From Nepenthes gracilis (taxonomy: Eukaryota; Streptophyta; Magnoliopsida; Caryophyllales; Nepenthaceae), in the NCBI GenBank assembly GCA_033239525.1, contig BSYO01000030.1:13723030-13787029 (forward strand): DNA of 64,000 bases, in the 5' to 3' direction. Below the pieces are notes generated by a model. The model was not told the DNA's origin. It saw only the letters and a list, made by a program, of their open reading frames with translations, and did no database searches. The position numbers and the translations under genes were made by a program. The stretch's first letter is position 1; every line of letters begins with the position of its first letter. Shown here piece by piece: positions 27,501 through 39,082 of this stretch.

Positions 27501-30500
27501 CCTAAAATGAGAATGAATTTTAAAAGATAATAATAGAGCTAGGCCCCTAAACACACATGGTATTCCATAAAATGTGGAGACGAGTCCTCCACATCTCTCT
27601 TTTGTCCTTTTAATCTGTTTCACTTTACAAATTTTTAAAAAGTTAATTGATTTAAGTATTAAAAGATATATTAGAGATTGAATCTTAAATTTTTTGAAGT
27701 CTTGTTTACTATTATGATGTGCAAGATTCGTATAGAAGATTATATAATTCAGTTTGAGTTTATTCACATCATAATTCAAATTTTAAAAATGTATTAATTT
27801 TAAAATATAAAAATAATAAAGATAATTATTTTTAAAAAATATCAATATATAGTAAATATTAAATACAATATGAATGGATGTTATAATAACATTTCCTATT
27901 TTGTGTGTCGTTGCAAGCAAAGTGTATGAAAATACCAGTAAATAAACGGATGAAGATTATTGTGATAAACAACAATCGATTTGAAACACAGGAACTTTCA
28001 AAAATAAAAAAGGATAAACCTTAAGATTTCATGGTGTAAAGTTTCCTCATATTATTAATATTTTTAATGTTTAGATCTTATAAAGTGTTTGATTTTATAT
28101 CATTTTTATGTGAATCTTATACCCAATAATATATCATTCAGTAGACATGCTTGAGCGAAGATGCCAAATAAGGGTTAGATGAGGGTCGGTCAGTAGTTGA
28201 CCAAGTAGCAAGCCCACTAGATATTTGTGTAACATTTGTACAAGGTTAATCGAATGTTGGTCGAATATCATTCGAGCAATTGTACTAATTGAAGGATAGT
28301 GCAAGATTTGTATGAGGGTTGGCTAGGCAAAATCCAATCCTAACGAGAATGGTATCTAAAGGGCATGTGCATGAATTGTCTCAATGAGTCACACCAGATA
28401 CACGTGAAAAGCATACGTGTAATAATTTTACTAGAAAATCACCTACTTGTTCTATTAGGGTTAACATTTACCAAATATTAAATTTTTTGAGGGTCGACAC
28501 AAATAAAGAAAGAAGAGAAAAATTTACTTATATGTTTGAAATTTAAATTGTGTTTCATCCCCCTCTAACATTGGATATATTGTTCTTGCTTTAAATAAGA
28601 ATATTTTATTGATTATTTTTCTTTTTATTTGTTATTATATTATTTATTATTTGGGTTGATCATTACAATATATTGTATTTTTATTTTATTTAGATTTTTT
28701 ATTACTAAGATTTACCATGTAATGGATAATTTTTAGATTTATAATCCTTTGATTTTTTTTCCCCTTATTTTTAAAGAATTTTTTCATATAAAATATTATA
28801 TTTCTTTATTTGTATTTATTACTTTACAGCGTGTATTATTATATAATTTTCTTACTAGTTTAAATAAAATGATTAAAAATAATACTTGTAGAGATCAATT
28901 ATTAACTTTGTAAGCAAAGTTTCTGTGTTTGAAACCCATCAAGTAGCACTAGGGAGAGGTTATTATATTAAAACTTATTTGAATTGATGGAGGTTGATAA
29001 CAAGATGATTATCTGAACGGCATAAATCATGACATTTGGAAGACTAAGATAAAAGATATGTTACTTGTTAAAGTAATGTATCTTTTAGTATTTGTTATTC
29101 AAAAGCTCGAATCGAAATCTAATGAAGAGTAAACTTTTATGTATGAGCAAGTTTGTAAATACATTCAACAGTTTGTTGATAATAATATTTATAATCATAT
29201 TTGTAATAAGAAACATGCGAGAACACTATGAGAGAAGCTCAAAGCACTTTAAGCTTTGAAAACTAGTAATAACAAGTTTTATCACTTTGAAATTAATATA
29301 AGTGAGATATATGAAAGGCAATTTTATAGTCAACCATCTAAACGAGTTCTAATAATGTGTCATCCAATTGAGTGGTATGGATATCAAATTTGATGATGAA
29401 TTATTAAGCTTGTCATTATTCACAATACTACCAGATTCATAGGAGATTATCTGAATCATCATTATCAATACCACTCCTATCAATGTAGTGACATTAGAGA
29501 GAGCTAAAAGTACAGTTCTCAATAAGAAGATGAAGAGAAGGTCGCAAGGCTCCATTCCTTGCACTCAGAAGTGCTAGTTTTAGAGTTACGTTATCACGTC
29601 TCGATCCTAAAATTAAATTTCTTAATTTTTTAATTCATAATTAAGTTAAATCAAAATTTTATCTATAAAACTCAAACATTTAATTATTTATTCTATCGGT
29701 TTCAAAAACAAAATTAATATTGGAACGCAAACCTACAAATCAAATATCGTTAAACAATATAAATAATACAATAATTAAATCATACAACCTAAATATTATA
29801 CCAAAAAGTGATTCCAAACATCTATAATTATTTGACCTCAAAATATACGTAAAGAAAATACATCTTAATTAATATTTGGGTATGGAAACCACAAAACTAA
29901 ATCTAAAATTACTATTTAACTATTATAGTTCTATTCTCACCATCATCAACCTGATATAACATAAACTAAAATGTATATTAATTTCAAACAAATTAAATAC
30001 AAGTCTAAATGCAAAATATAACTAAGCAAAATCTTCAAGCTTCCTCTATTCGATCTCACAAGTAATTCGAGCACTCTAAAAGGAAGGTTAGAAAATTAAT
30101 GCGAAGAATAAGTTCAACACTCAGTAAAATATATATTTTTTCATATGTGAATATATATATTCACAAAATATATAAAAATTATGTCATAATCAAAAATTTG
30201 AAAAAATTGAAAACATAATATTTTCCATAAATCATGCGAAAGTCAAATTTTAATGATTAATTATGCCAAAATTTATATATTCATAACCAAACATGTCAAA
30301 CTATATAAATACATAAAATATGATAAAATTATACTATCATATAACAGGATCAAGTATCAGTAGTAATTTCACAAATAATTGACGAATATTGAAATTTGAG
30401 TTATAATTGTTTTTACATAGTCAAAAGTCGTCACTATTATTCACGATCCATAAATGGCCGACTTCTTATAACCCCTATTGCTAGGGTCGAATGCTGCTTT

Positions 30501-33500
30501 TTCAACCTATAAATAATATGTTCAATCTTTAATTTACTAATAATATATTAAGATATATTTAAATATATTTCGTTAATTCTCTACAAAGGTCAATACTTGA
30601 TCCAACTGAAAACTCTTTTCAAATACAAATATTTCTTAATTTTTTTCATATCAAAGGAAAATACCTTATTCATCAACATTTATATAGAATTTTCTTTCTT
30701 ATTATTTCAAATGTATGATATGCAGTAAAGTTATAGACATATAGAAATAATGAAGTAGAAATTGATGAAATCTAAGAGTTTGAATGTATAATTTATAAAA
30801 TTTTAGAAACTATTATGCATGGAAGATTTAAAAAATTAATAAAATTCAAGTAATTTTATCTATTTTATTCAAATATAAAATATATATAAACAGTTATATA
30901 AGAATTTAAGATGCGTAAAATTATGTATATGAAATTTAAAAACATGCGAGAATATTTGTACAGAACTTAAAGACATATAAAAATATTATTATAGAAATTC
31001 AGCATTTAAATATAATTTACATGGGTTAAATGTATGTATTTCATAAAAGTTTATGAAATAAGAGTTGGATTCCATGAAAGCAAAATTTAAAATAATTTGA
31101 GTACAAAATTTAGACAAATATGAGCATTTAGGATAAGAAACGCTTGAAAAAATTAGAAATGAATAGCAATAAAAGAAAAAAAGAATTTTAATATAATTCC
31201 CTTCACTTAATGTCACCAAAGGATATTATGATTTCTTTTTAATTTCTTTGTTTCCTTCATTTTCTTTTTTTCTCTCTTTTCTCTCAAAAATCAGATAAAA
31301 ATTACCTAAAATTGGCTAAATATTCTATTTATAGAAAAATAGAGCATGAGTGCACATCAAGCACTAAAGTACAAATCATACCATGTACAAGCGCCTCTGA
31401 GACGCACATAGGATGCCAACATTCCATCTCAAATATACACATACACTAACCGCACACAAGCATAAACATTTTGCCTAAACGCGCTGTCATGCTCCAAGCC
31501 CAAGTCACATGCCACTTGCTCTAACTTAATCAAGTCCAAAACTTAATTTTTTATCCAAAATTTTAATTACTTTCGATAATTTATTAATTTAATTAAATTA
31601 ATCATCATTAAAATAATTATTTGGGATCCATATCTTACACATAAGAAAGAGGAAAAGGAAAAGGTCACAAGTCTAGTCAGAAAAGTCGAAGTAAGTCGAG
31701 ATCAAAATATCAAAATCTCAAATGCCACCATTATGCAAAAAAGGATCATATCAAGAAACAATGTGATAAATGGATGTATGAGTACATAGATGGCAGCAAG
31801 AAGAGGCTAAGAGAAGGTTGAGAAGTCTCAAGACAATAAGAAAGTCTCGATTGTTACTAAGTCCAATCTTCTTCTTGTGTGCACAACAGAAGATACAATC
31901 AATTTTGCCAATTATGAGACAAGTTGGGTGATCGATTATGGTGTATCATTCCACGTTACATCTAGAAAGGATTCTTTACATTTTATATTTTTGATAATTT
32001 TGGAGTATTAAAAAAAATGACGAATTATCTAAAATTATGTGTTCGATAACATATGTTTGACAATCAGCAGTGGTTCAAACTTGGTATTGAGGGATGTACG
32101 GTATATCTTAGATATCTAGCTAAATCTTATTTCAATAAACAAATTGAATGACAAAGAGTTTTGCAATACATTTTGTGAGGCCATATGAAAGCTCACTAGA
32201 AGATCTTTAATGGTGGCCCGTGGAAAGAAAATTTTCATTTTGTATATATTGCGAGCCTTTCAACTTATGGCACAAGCATTTGAGCCATATGAGTGAAAGA
32301 TGCCTCAATTGTCTTGTAAAAAAGAACTTCGTTTTAGGTGTAAAGAAAGCAAAGCTGAAAACATGTCCTCATTATATGTCTACAAAATAATAAAAAGTTT
32401 TATTTTATGGAAACTCATCCATAAAAAAAGTGAATTTCCTTGAACTTATGCATACCGACATGTGGCCCTCTTAAAATAAAAACATTTGGTAGAGGACTTT
32501 ACTTCATAAAGCTTATTGATAATTGTTTTAGAAAATTATGAGTATATCTCTTGAAATTAAATAATCAAGCCCTTGATATCTTCATACAGTTTAATGCTTT
32601 GGTTGAAAGGAAAATAATGAAGTTAAAATGCAGCTGAAATGATGATGATAGAGAGTATGTTGAAGTATTAATAGATATTGTTGACCACACAAAACACAAT
32701 ACCAAAAGATTCCATTGAAGACACCACAACTCAATGATGTGGTCAAGAATATTAATCTAATATTAATTGAGAAGAAGATGAATCTAATGTTAATTGAGAG
32801 TATCAATTGTGTATTTTTGTAGGTAAAGCTCCTTGGCTTATTTAGGGTAAAGTCTTGAATGCAATGGTTCATGCAATCGACCTCTCAACTAATGATCTTT
32901 TAAATGGTAATGTGCCAGAAAATGTATGATTTGGAAAGGAGGTCTCTGATAACCACTTACATATATTTAGGTGTAAGTTTTTCGTTCACTTTCCAAAGGA
33001 TGAAAGGTCCAAACTTAAGGCAAAGTTGCAATAATGCATATTTATCAATTATAGGAAAAATAAAATTAGCTATCAATTTTATGATCTAACGGATAAGAAA
33101 CTTATGAGATCTAGAGATGTCAAAATGGAAAAGGTGATCAACAAAGACTGTGGGAAATCATGGGACAAAACACAATGGAAAAATAATTATTTTATGATTT
33201 ATACATCAAGATCCACCTTTTTGTCATTTAAACGATAAGAAAATATTTAAATGTTTAATGCTATATGTAAATATAAAATCTTATATATATATCAAATGGA
33301 TATAGTGATATATACATGCCGTTTAAAATAAAAATGATTAACCATATAAATATTCGGTCTCATGATATCCACGTCGATATCCTTGACTTACTATATTGTT
33401 AAATAAATTAAATCATCAAATATGTGTGCTAAAATTAAATCATTAAATATATGTACTAATACTTACTTGATAATTATATTTTAATGCTAAGAATATTAGA

Positions 33501-36366
33501 CGCATCCTATTATCTTTATATATATTTTTCTACACTCAGACCAAAAAAAAAGAGAGAGAGAGAGAGAAATGAGATGATGGGATAGAAATAGTAGCACACT
33601 AATGTAATTTCACTAGGCACACAACCTCTCCTATTTATAGAAAATAAAGAAATGAGGGAGGAAATTGGAGGAAAGTATAGCATCCTTCCTAAAAATAAAG
33701 GAGGGAGTCAAATGGCTCCCTCTAAATAAAAGGGAAGGGAGCCACCCTCCATTAAAGGAAGGGGGATTAATGGTATTAAGTGAGTCAATAATAGTAAATT
33801 AAGGCTACTAGAAGCTATTTCAAACCATTGTATTTTTATTTAAAGATTCTTGGAATATGATTTTGCTATTTTTCTATTCTATGTGGATGATATACTTATT
33901 ATGAGATGGAATACATTTAGAATTGTTAAGTTAAAAAAACAGTCTGAAAATATTTTTACTATGAAAGATTTAAGAATGTTCGTGACAAGAATGCAAATAA
34001 GCTTTGAATGTCCTAAGAAAATTGCATTGATAAGCCATTTAAATACTTTAACATAGAGAAGTTCAAATTGGTAAGTATTTCTCTTGCTAATCACTTCAAA
34101 TTGAATACTTGGCAAAGTCCTATAGATGATGAGAAGGCCAACATAAGGTATGTTCCCTACTTTTCAACTGCTGGTAATTTAATATATGAGATATGACTCA
34201 CGTGGTTAGAACCGTCAATCAATTCCTTTCCATTTACACAAAAGAATATTGATCTAAAGTAAAATAGATATTGAGGTATCTTTACAAAATTTTTAAGTTG
34301 TGTTTGTATTTTAGTAATATCAAGTCACTTTTGATTGGGTACTTTGATATCAACATAGTGGGTGGTGACATTGACCATCAAAAGTCCATTTTAGGATACT
34401 TGGTTGTATTTATGAGAGGAGCTGTGTTATAACAGTTAAAACTATAAAAATATATTTCTCTTTCTATCTCTGAAATAAAATACACTACAGTGATGAAAGT
34501 GTGAAAGAAAATATTATGGATGAGAAAATTTATCCAAAAATATAGATTCAAATAAGAGTGATATAAGATACTTTATAATAATCAAAGTGCCATTAACATT
34601 TGCAATAACTCATTATTTTATTTTAAATTGAAACACATCGATGTTTAATATTACTAAATGAAGAATATGATCCGTCCACAGTTGCTAAAATTCAATGAAG
34701 TTAAGACTAAAGACAATATGTTAGACATTATAATAATAGTGGTACAAAAGGGAAACCTTAAAGCATACCAAATAATAGTCAAGACAATAATAGCCCCTGT
34801 AAAGTTATGAGAAAAGTTTTATTAGATTTTCGGGTCATTTCTTTATGAGTCTCATAACCATTAACATGTCATCTAGTAGGCATACTCAAGTGGAGGTATC
34901 AAGTAAAGGCCAGCCATTAGATGGTCAAGCAATAGAATTCACTGGAGGTTCACATGGCATTCATATGAGATTAGTCGAGTATTACTCAAGTGTCAATTGA
35001 GTATTAGTCGAGCAATTGAATTCATTGAAAGATAGTATAAGATTCGTACGTAGGTTGGTTGAGTGAAAGTCAATTTCAGTAGGAACAGTATCTAGATGGC
35101 ACATACATAATTACCGAGAAGGGGTCATACCTAATGCACTGAAAGGACATACTTGCAACACATCTACTATAAAATCACCTGTATGTTCTATTAGGGTCAA
35201 AATTGACTAAATTTGGAATATTTTGAACATCAACACAGATAGAGAAAAGATAGAAAGAGAGAAATGAAAAAAAGAGAAATATTTACCAATTTGTTTGAAA
35301 TTCAAATTAAGTTTTATTTTTCACCAATTTTGGATACATTGTTCTTTGTTCCAAAAAGGGCATTATACTAGTTATTTTTCTTTTTGTTCACTATTATATT
35401 TTTCATTGCCTGAGTTTGTCACTATAAAGTATTATATTCTTTTGTTATTAAGACTTTTTTGTAATCAAGATTTAAGTAATTTTTAAACTTATAATCTTAT
35501 AATTTTTTTCTCATTTTTTAAAGGTTTTTTTCATATAAAATATTATATTTTTTTATTTGTGTTTATTATTTTACACTATATAATATCTCATTATATCATT
35601 ATAGGTTGAAACAAAGAATTCAAAAATAACACTTGTAGAGCTTAATTTTTGACTTTATAAGTAAAACTTTGGTGCCTAAAGCCCATGATAAAGTCATTTG
35701 TTTTATATAATTTAATCAAATATATAGCTTATGAAATGCTATAATTTTAATCTAAAAAGTTGTAATAGTTAAGATTCTTATTGGAATGACAAGATTCACA
35801 TTACACATATGGCGCATGTAACATAATATTGAATTCTGAGATCTAAATTGTTAGCCTCAAGTCAATGATCCATATAAATTAAGAAAAGCAAAACTATTTT
35901 TTTTTACAAAACAAAACCTAAAAAGAAAAAAGCTGGTAGGTGAGCAAAAAATTAGGCCATTTTGTTGAGAGAAACCAACTTGATGTGGCAATTTTCATTG
36001 AAAAGGTACCAAAAAAATTGTTGCCTATGCGAAAAATGTTTTTAAATTATAATAGGAAATACTTTTTATATTACCAAATTCCACTACTCGTCCAACTTTT
36101 TTTATTTTTTTAAATTAAACGTATATTTATCAAATCATAAAATTTAAAACAACATTTAGAAGAGTCAAAACTAAAAAAATATTTTTATATCTTAATTTAA
36201 AATTATAAATCTTATATTAAATTTGATTTTCTAAAGTTAAGGCTGAACAATTCATTTTTTTCTCAATTTTGTCTTTTGTAAATATCTTTTAAATTTTATA
36301 AATCTGATAAATATAAATTCAATTACTAAAAGATGGATAAATGGGTAGGACAAAATGGTGAAATGT

Positions 36367-36462
<96 letters not shown>

Positions 36463-38032
36463 TCACATTACCAACTGATCGTTGGAGCTTTTTGTCTCGA
36501 CGCAGATGTCTCATACCAAGAAGCTCCACAATGAAACAATGTTTCTTGGTGTGCATCTTCTTGACAGATTTTTAAGCAAAGCATTCTTCAAAAATAGAAG
36601 GAACATAGAACTTGTTGGCATATCTTGTCTCACGTTGGCCACCAGGATTGAAGAGAACCAGCCTTTCAACAAGTAATGTTCTCTGTTACTCCATCAAAAA
36701 GAAAGTAATATTCTCTCCAAGGAAACGAGAAATTTGGTTTTATTTTTTGTTTTTTTTTCCTCATTTCAACTTGTCGCACAACAAACTTGTTGCTCGACCT
36801 TAACATTCACAGTAGTTTTTCAGTGTCCTTCAAAAGACCTTCAATGTGGAAAGCAATTTGTACAGCAGATCTGAAGTGGTGGCTATGGAATGGCTGGTGC
36901 AGGAGTTACTTGACTTCCAGTGTCTGTTGCCAACCATGTATAACTTCTTGGGGTACACATTTACATGAACCTCTTTATAAATCCGAGTTCTCTGTGTTTG
37001 TTTACAGTTCCTCTTCTTGCCAAACAAAAGTTACCGTGCAAGTCCCACGTGCTATCTCCCTGAGCCAATGGAGGCGGTCAGATTCACCTCATTTTTAATG
37101 TGATGGGCTTTTTTTTTTTTAAGAATTTTGATAACTAAAATCATAAAATAAGTCTAATGCATTCTAATATGTTGTTATAATTTTAATCATCCATGTTGCA
37201 ATAATAAAAATCTCATAGTTGGGATTGGAAGGGTGGATGAAAAATAAAATGGCACTAACAGGATTCTAGCTAAGCTTTGCAAAGGAACTAAAGAGACGGG
37301 GACATGTACAGGTTCTACTTAAAAGCTGCAATAGCTGACGAAGAGATGGAGAGAAAGACGAAGTATTTGGCAGAACTAGCTTTGCGTGACCATAGGCAGC
37401 TGAGGTTTTGGCCCTCCACGGTGGCAGCTGGGCTGGCTATTCTGGTATCTCTAGCAGCCAATCGCGATTTGTCGTGCCAACATGTCATGGAGGTATACAC
37501 ACTATCATTTACTGTATCTGTTGAGGAGTTCTAAATGTTGAATGGATGTCCTTTTTTTCGGCTAATGCATCTTACAATAGAGCTCAAAAGCATGTTTACC
37601 TCTCTGTTTGTGCTCAACAAAAGCAAGTGAAATATTTTTCTATATGAAGTAAGTTATCCTAGCAATAAATTTCTCCTGCATCTCTATTTACACATCCGTC
37701 AGAAAACTTGATGAAAATAATGATGGCAATTTTTTACTGGATATTCTAATACGATGTACACTAAACTTGAATTTATTAGACACCCAGACCCAAATGGCAT
37801 AATAGGATTTGTTAAACATGATCCCAATTTATTTTATGTGATTATTTTATTTAAAAACTCAATTAAAAAATTTACGATGTTATTTAATGTGAATTTTAAA
37901 ATAAAAACTAGTAGCAATAATAAAAAGACTAGGCCATAAGTCTGGGACCACAGTGAGTTACTAATCTATGTCACAAGGGTGTAAGAGACAAAGTGTCTTC
38001 AATATTAATTTGTTATTTTTTGGGGCTATCTT

Positions 38033-38072
<40 letters not shown>

Positions 38073-38982
38073 ATCTCTTTTTCTTCCATACTTTCCAGAG
38101 AGTTTTGAAATACTTATTTTACAGTCGTTTTATGTAATCCTAATTTTAATTATGGTAAAATCTCTCCTCTTTTGTTATAACTTTTTTTGGAAAGCTTTTT
38201 TTTATATAAGTTTAATATTTTATTGTGTGATTTTTTTTTAACTCTCACTATTCTCCCAAATATCTAACAGGACTTTGAATGTAAAATTAAATTTCTAGGT
38301 TCCTCCACCAATTTTTGTGCATTTGCTTCTCAATCACCACTGATTAGGGTGCATGATTCCTGCCTTCGGTCAAAATATTCAATGTTCATGTGTTTGCCCG
38401 ACGAGGGGGAATGCTATGCTCATCATCCAGCTAGATGCCAATTAAACCTGCCTACAATTTTTACTGCAATTTCCTTACATGTTAAAGAGATTAATTATTC
38501 CAGAAATAAGATGTTTCTTTTCAGGTAGTGTTATTCTTACTGTTATCTTTTTAAAAACTCAGTTGTTAAATTTGTTCAGTCATTAACGTTCAACTCATTC
38601 TTATTCCCTTATTTTACATATTTATAAGTTAAGGTTTCTGTATTTGACAGAAAAAGAATATTTTATTTTCATAATGTATACCGTTGATATGAATACTATT
38701 TGTATTCTTATAACTCTACTAATATTGTCATGAATAAGAATTGTTCGACTTAGTCAATGTTAAATATTTTGCAGACTCATATTCGAACAAAAGTCGACGA
38801 TCTACCTGAATGCATAAAGGTATGAAATTGAGAAATTTCATCAAAGTAGCAATAACCAAGTTCAAATAATTATTACCTCAAGCAATGTATTTATTCGCTT
38901 TTGTAAAGAAGAGGATATAGTTCCTGATAAGCTGATCGATTCTCTCCAGAGCCTGGAGTGGCTGGTGAAGTATGCATGCTAG
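21594..38982 (+). CDS. SDS: Meiosis-specific cyclin SDS (SOLO DANCERS)
   Basis: Plant cyclin required, with DMC1, for interhomologue recombination and synapsis in meiotic prophase. Exons: 21594-22514, 22625-22795, 36506-36672, 36824-36952, 37312-37492, 38775-38819, 38950-38982. All are GT-AG with continuous phases, giving 548 aa (Arabidopsis SDS is slightly longer). The start is the ATG giving MKGRITEL; an in-frame GTG 21 bp upstream was not used. Residues 1-307 are an acidic, serine-rich, disordered region with basic [12 protein letters not shown] near the N-terminus, as in SDS. The cyclin box follows: [79 protein letters not shown] and a DDLPECIK...[10 protein letters not shown] end. The spacing MVNWIVE-9 residues-ETMFLG places the exon 3 acceptor at 36,506. 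Oddities: a 13.7-kb intron 2, and the codon split by intron 4 reads GGG (Gly463) where Arabidopsis has Trp. Confidence 0.92.
24915..25370. repeat. Satellite-like array, alternating 50-bp and 31-bp units (81-bp period)
   Basis: The word TATATTTTAG recurs at alternating distances of about 50 and 31 bp. Each long unit carries ATCTCATATCATTAGAT and each short unit carries a variant of CTTGTAACTCTCGG. About 5.6 diverged 81-bp periods are present. Related words in the opposite orientation occur at 48,757-48,950, in the equivalent part of the plus-strand LTR. Confidence 0.8.
25544..25647. repeat. 29-bp tandem repeat, 3.6 near-identical copies
   Basis: AACAAAACCCTCAAATATTA plus nine bases repeats with starts at 25,544, 25,573, 25,602 and 25,631 (the last copy is partial). 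The copies appear identical, so the array is young relative to the LTR around it. Confidence 0.95.
28035..28941 (+). repeat. 5' LTR of the Copia element
   Basis: Partner of 34,798-35,688. The ends are placed where the visible similarity between the two copies stops. It is AT-rich, with a purine tract near 28,505-28,525. Confidence 0.7.
29589..31639 (-). mobile_element. Family A LTR nested in the Copia element
   Basis: On the minus strand it starts TGTAAGATATGGATCC at 31,639 and ends near ...GATCGAGACGTGATAACG at 29,589, a 2,051-bp unit. It interrupts the Copia gag between its core (before 29,575) and its zinc knuckle (after 31,715). It has the family landmarks: CTTGAG/GCGCTTG-like motifs (31,350-31,500), CTATTTATAG near 31,320 and a GA tract (31,250-31,285). 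No clean target-site duplication is visible. Confidence 0.65.
33140..33830 (-). mobile_element. Probable second insertion inside the Copia element
   Basis: The Copia reading breaks after the integrase-side block (to about 33,130) and resumes in the RT palm at about 33,840. The 690 bp between has no pol similarity. It contains a GAGAGAGAGAGAGA run (33,551-33,566) and CTCCTATTTATAG (33,626-33,638), suggesting an LTR-like sequence. The orientation and ends are guesses, and part of RT is missing. Confidence 0.4.
34798..35688 (+). repeat. 3' LTR of the Copia element
   Basis: Partner of 28,035-28,941. It contains several TCGAGTATTACTCAAGTG-like words (34,970-35,010) and a purine tract (35,237-35,275). 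Confidence 0.7.
36369..36460. repeat. (ATT)~30 microsatellite next to SDS exon 3
   Basis: About 92 bp of uninterrupted ATT units ending 45 bp before the exon 3 acceptor. It produces spurious poly-isoleucine frames on both strands, which are not genes. Confidence 0.98.
38036..38068. repeat. (TC)16 microsatellite in SDS intron 5
   Basis: Uninterrupted TC run between coding exons 5 and 6. Confidence 0.95.
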
Positions 38983-39006
38983 CGAGAATGGAAACAAAGA
39001 GAAGTT

Positions 39007-39082
39007 GTTGTATGTACACAGGGGCACCAAAACAGCATAGGGAGGTTGTATGTACACAGGGGCACCAAAACAGCATAGGGAG
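39007..39082. repeat. Perfect 38-bp tandem duplication just after the SDS stop
   Basis: GTTGTATGTACACAGGGGCA plus 18 bases occurs twice back-to-back (39,007-39,044 and 39,045-39,082) with no visible difference. It begins 25 bp after the stop codon, so it probably lies in the 3' UTR. Confidence 0.95.

Larger units (their letters stand above)
28035..35688 (+). mobile_element. Decayed Ty1/Copia LTR retrotransposon with LTR pair
   Basis: LTRs at about 28,035-28,941 and 34,798-35,688. Both start TGTAAAGTT and share ordered landmarks, including TTCTATTAGGGT and TTTTTCATATAAAATATTATA (28,783 and 35,529), and both end near CCCAT. Internal remnants in Copia order: gag (29,000-29,575); zinc knuckle CHHYAKKGHIKKQC (near 31,723-31,764, second Cys lost); protease [16 protein letters not shown] (about 31,925); integrase [11 protein letters not shown] (about 32,270) and LELMHTDMW (about 32,440); the conserved DHLRVFGCK-like block (about 32,955); RT YVDD (33,880-33,891); and an RNase H-like stretch (34,560-34,740). 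Many stops make it inactive. It lies in sense with SDS. LTR divergence is clearly high, so the insertion is old. Confidence 0.85.
22796..36505 (+). other. SDS intron 2 (13.7 kb), swollen by nested transposons
   Basis: Donor GTGAGT at 22,796 and acceptor ...CGACGCAG at 36,505. Contents in order: AT-rich unique DNA; a family A LTR (24,304-26,203, minus); AT-rich DNA to 28,034 with nothing recognisable; a Copia element (28,035-35,688, plus) with nested insertions; AT-rich DNA; and an ATT microsatellite. No intact exon of any other gene was found inside. Confidence 0.85.

Noticed and set aside
36326..36575. Overlapping poly-isoleucine frames on both strands
   Set aside because: Pure translation of the ATT microsatellite. 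The plus-strand one also runs over real SDS exon 3 in another frame.
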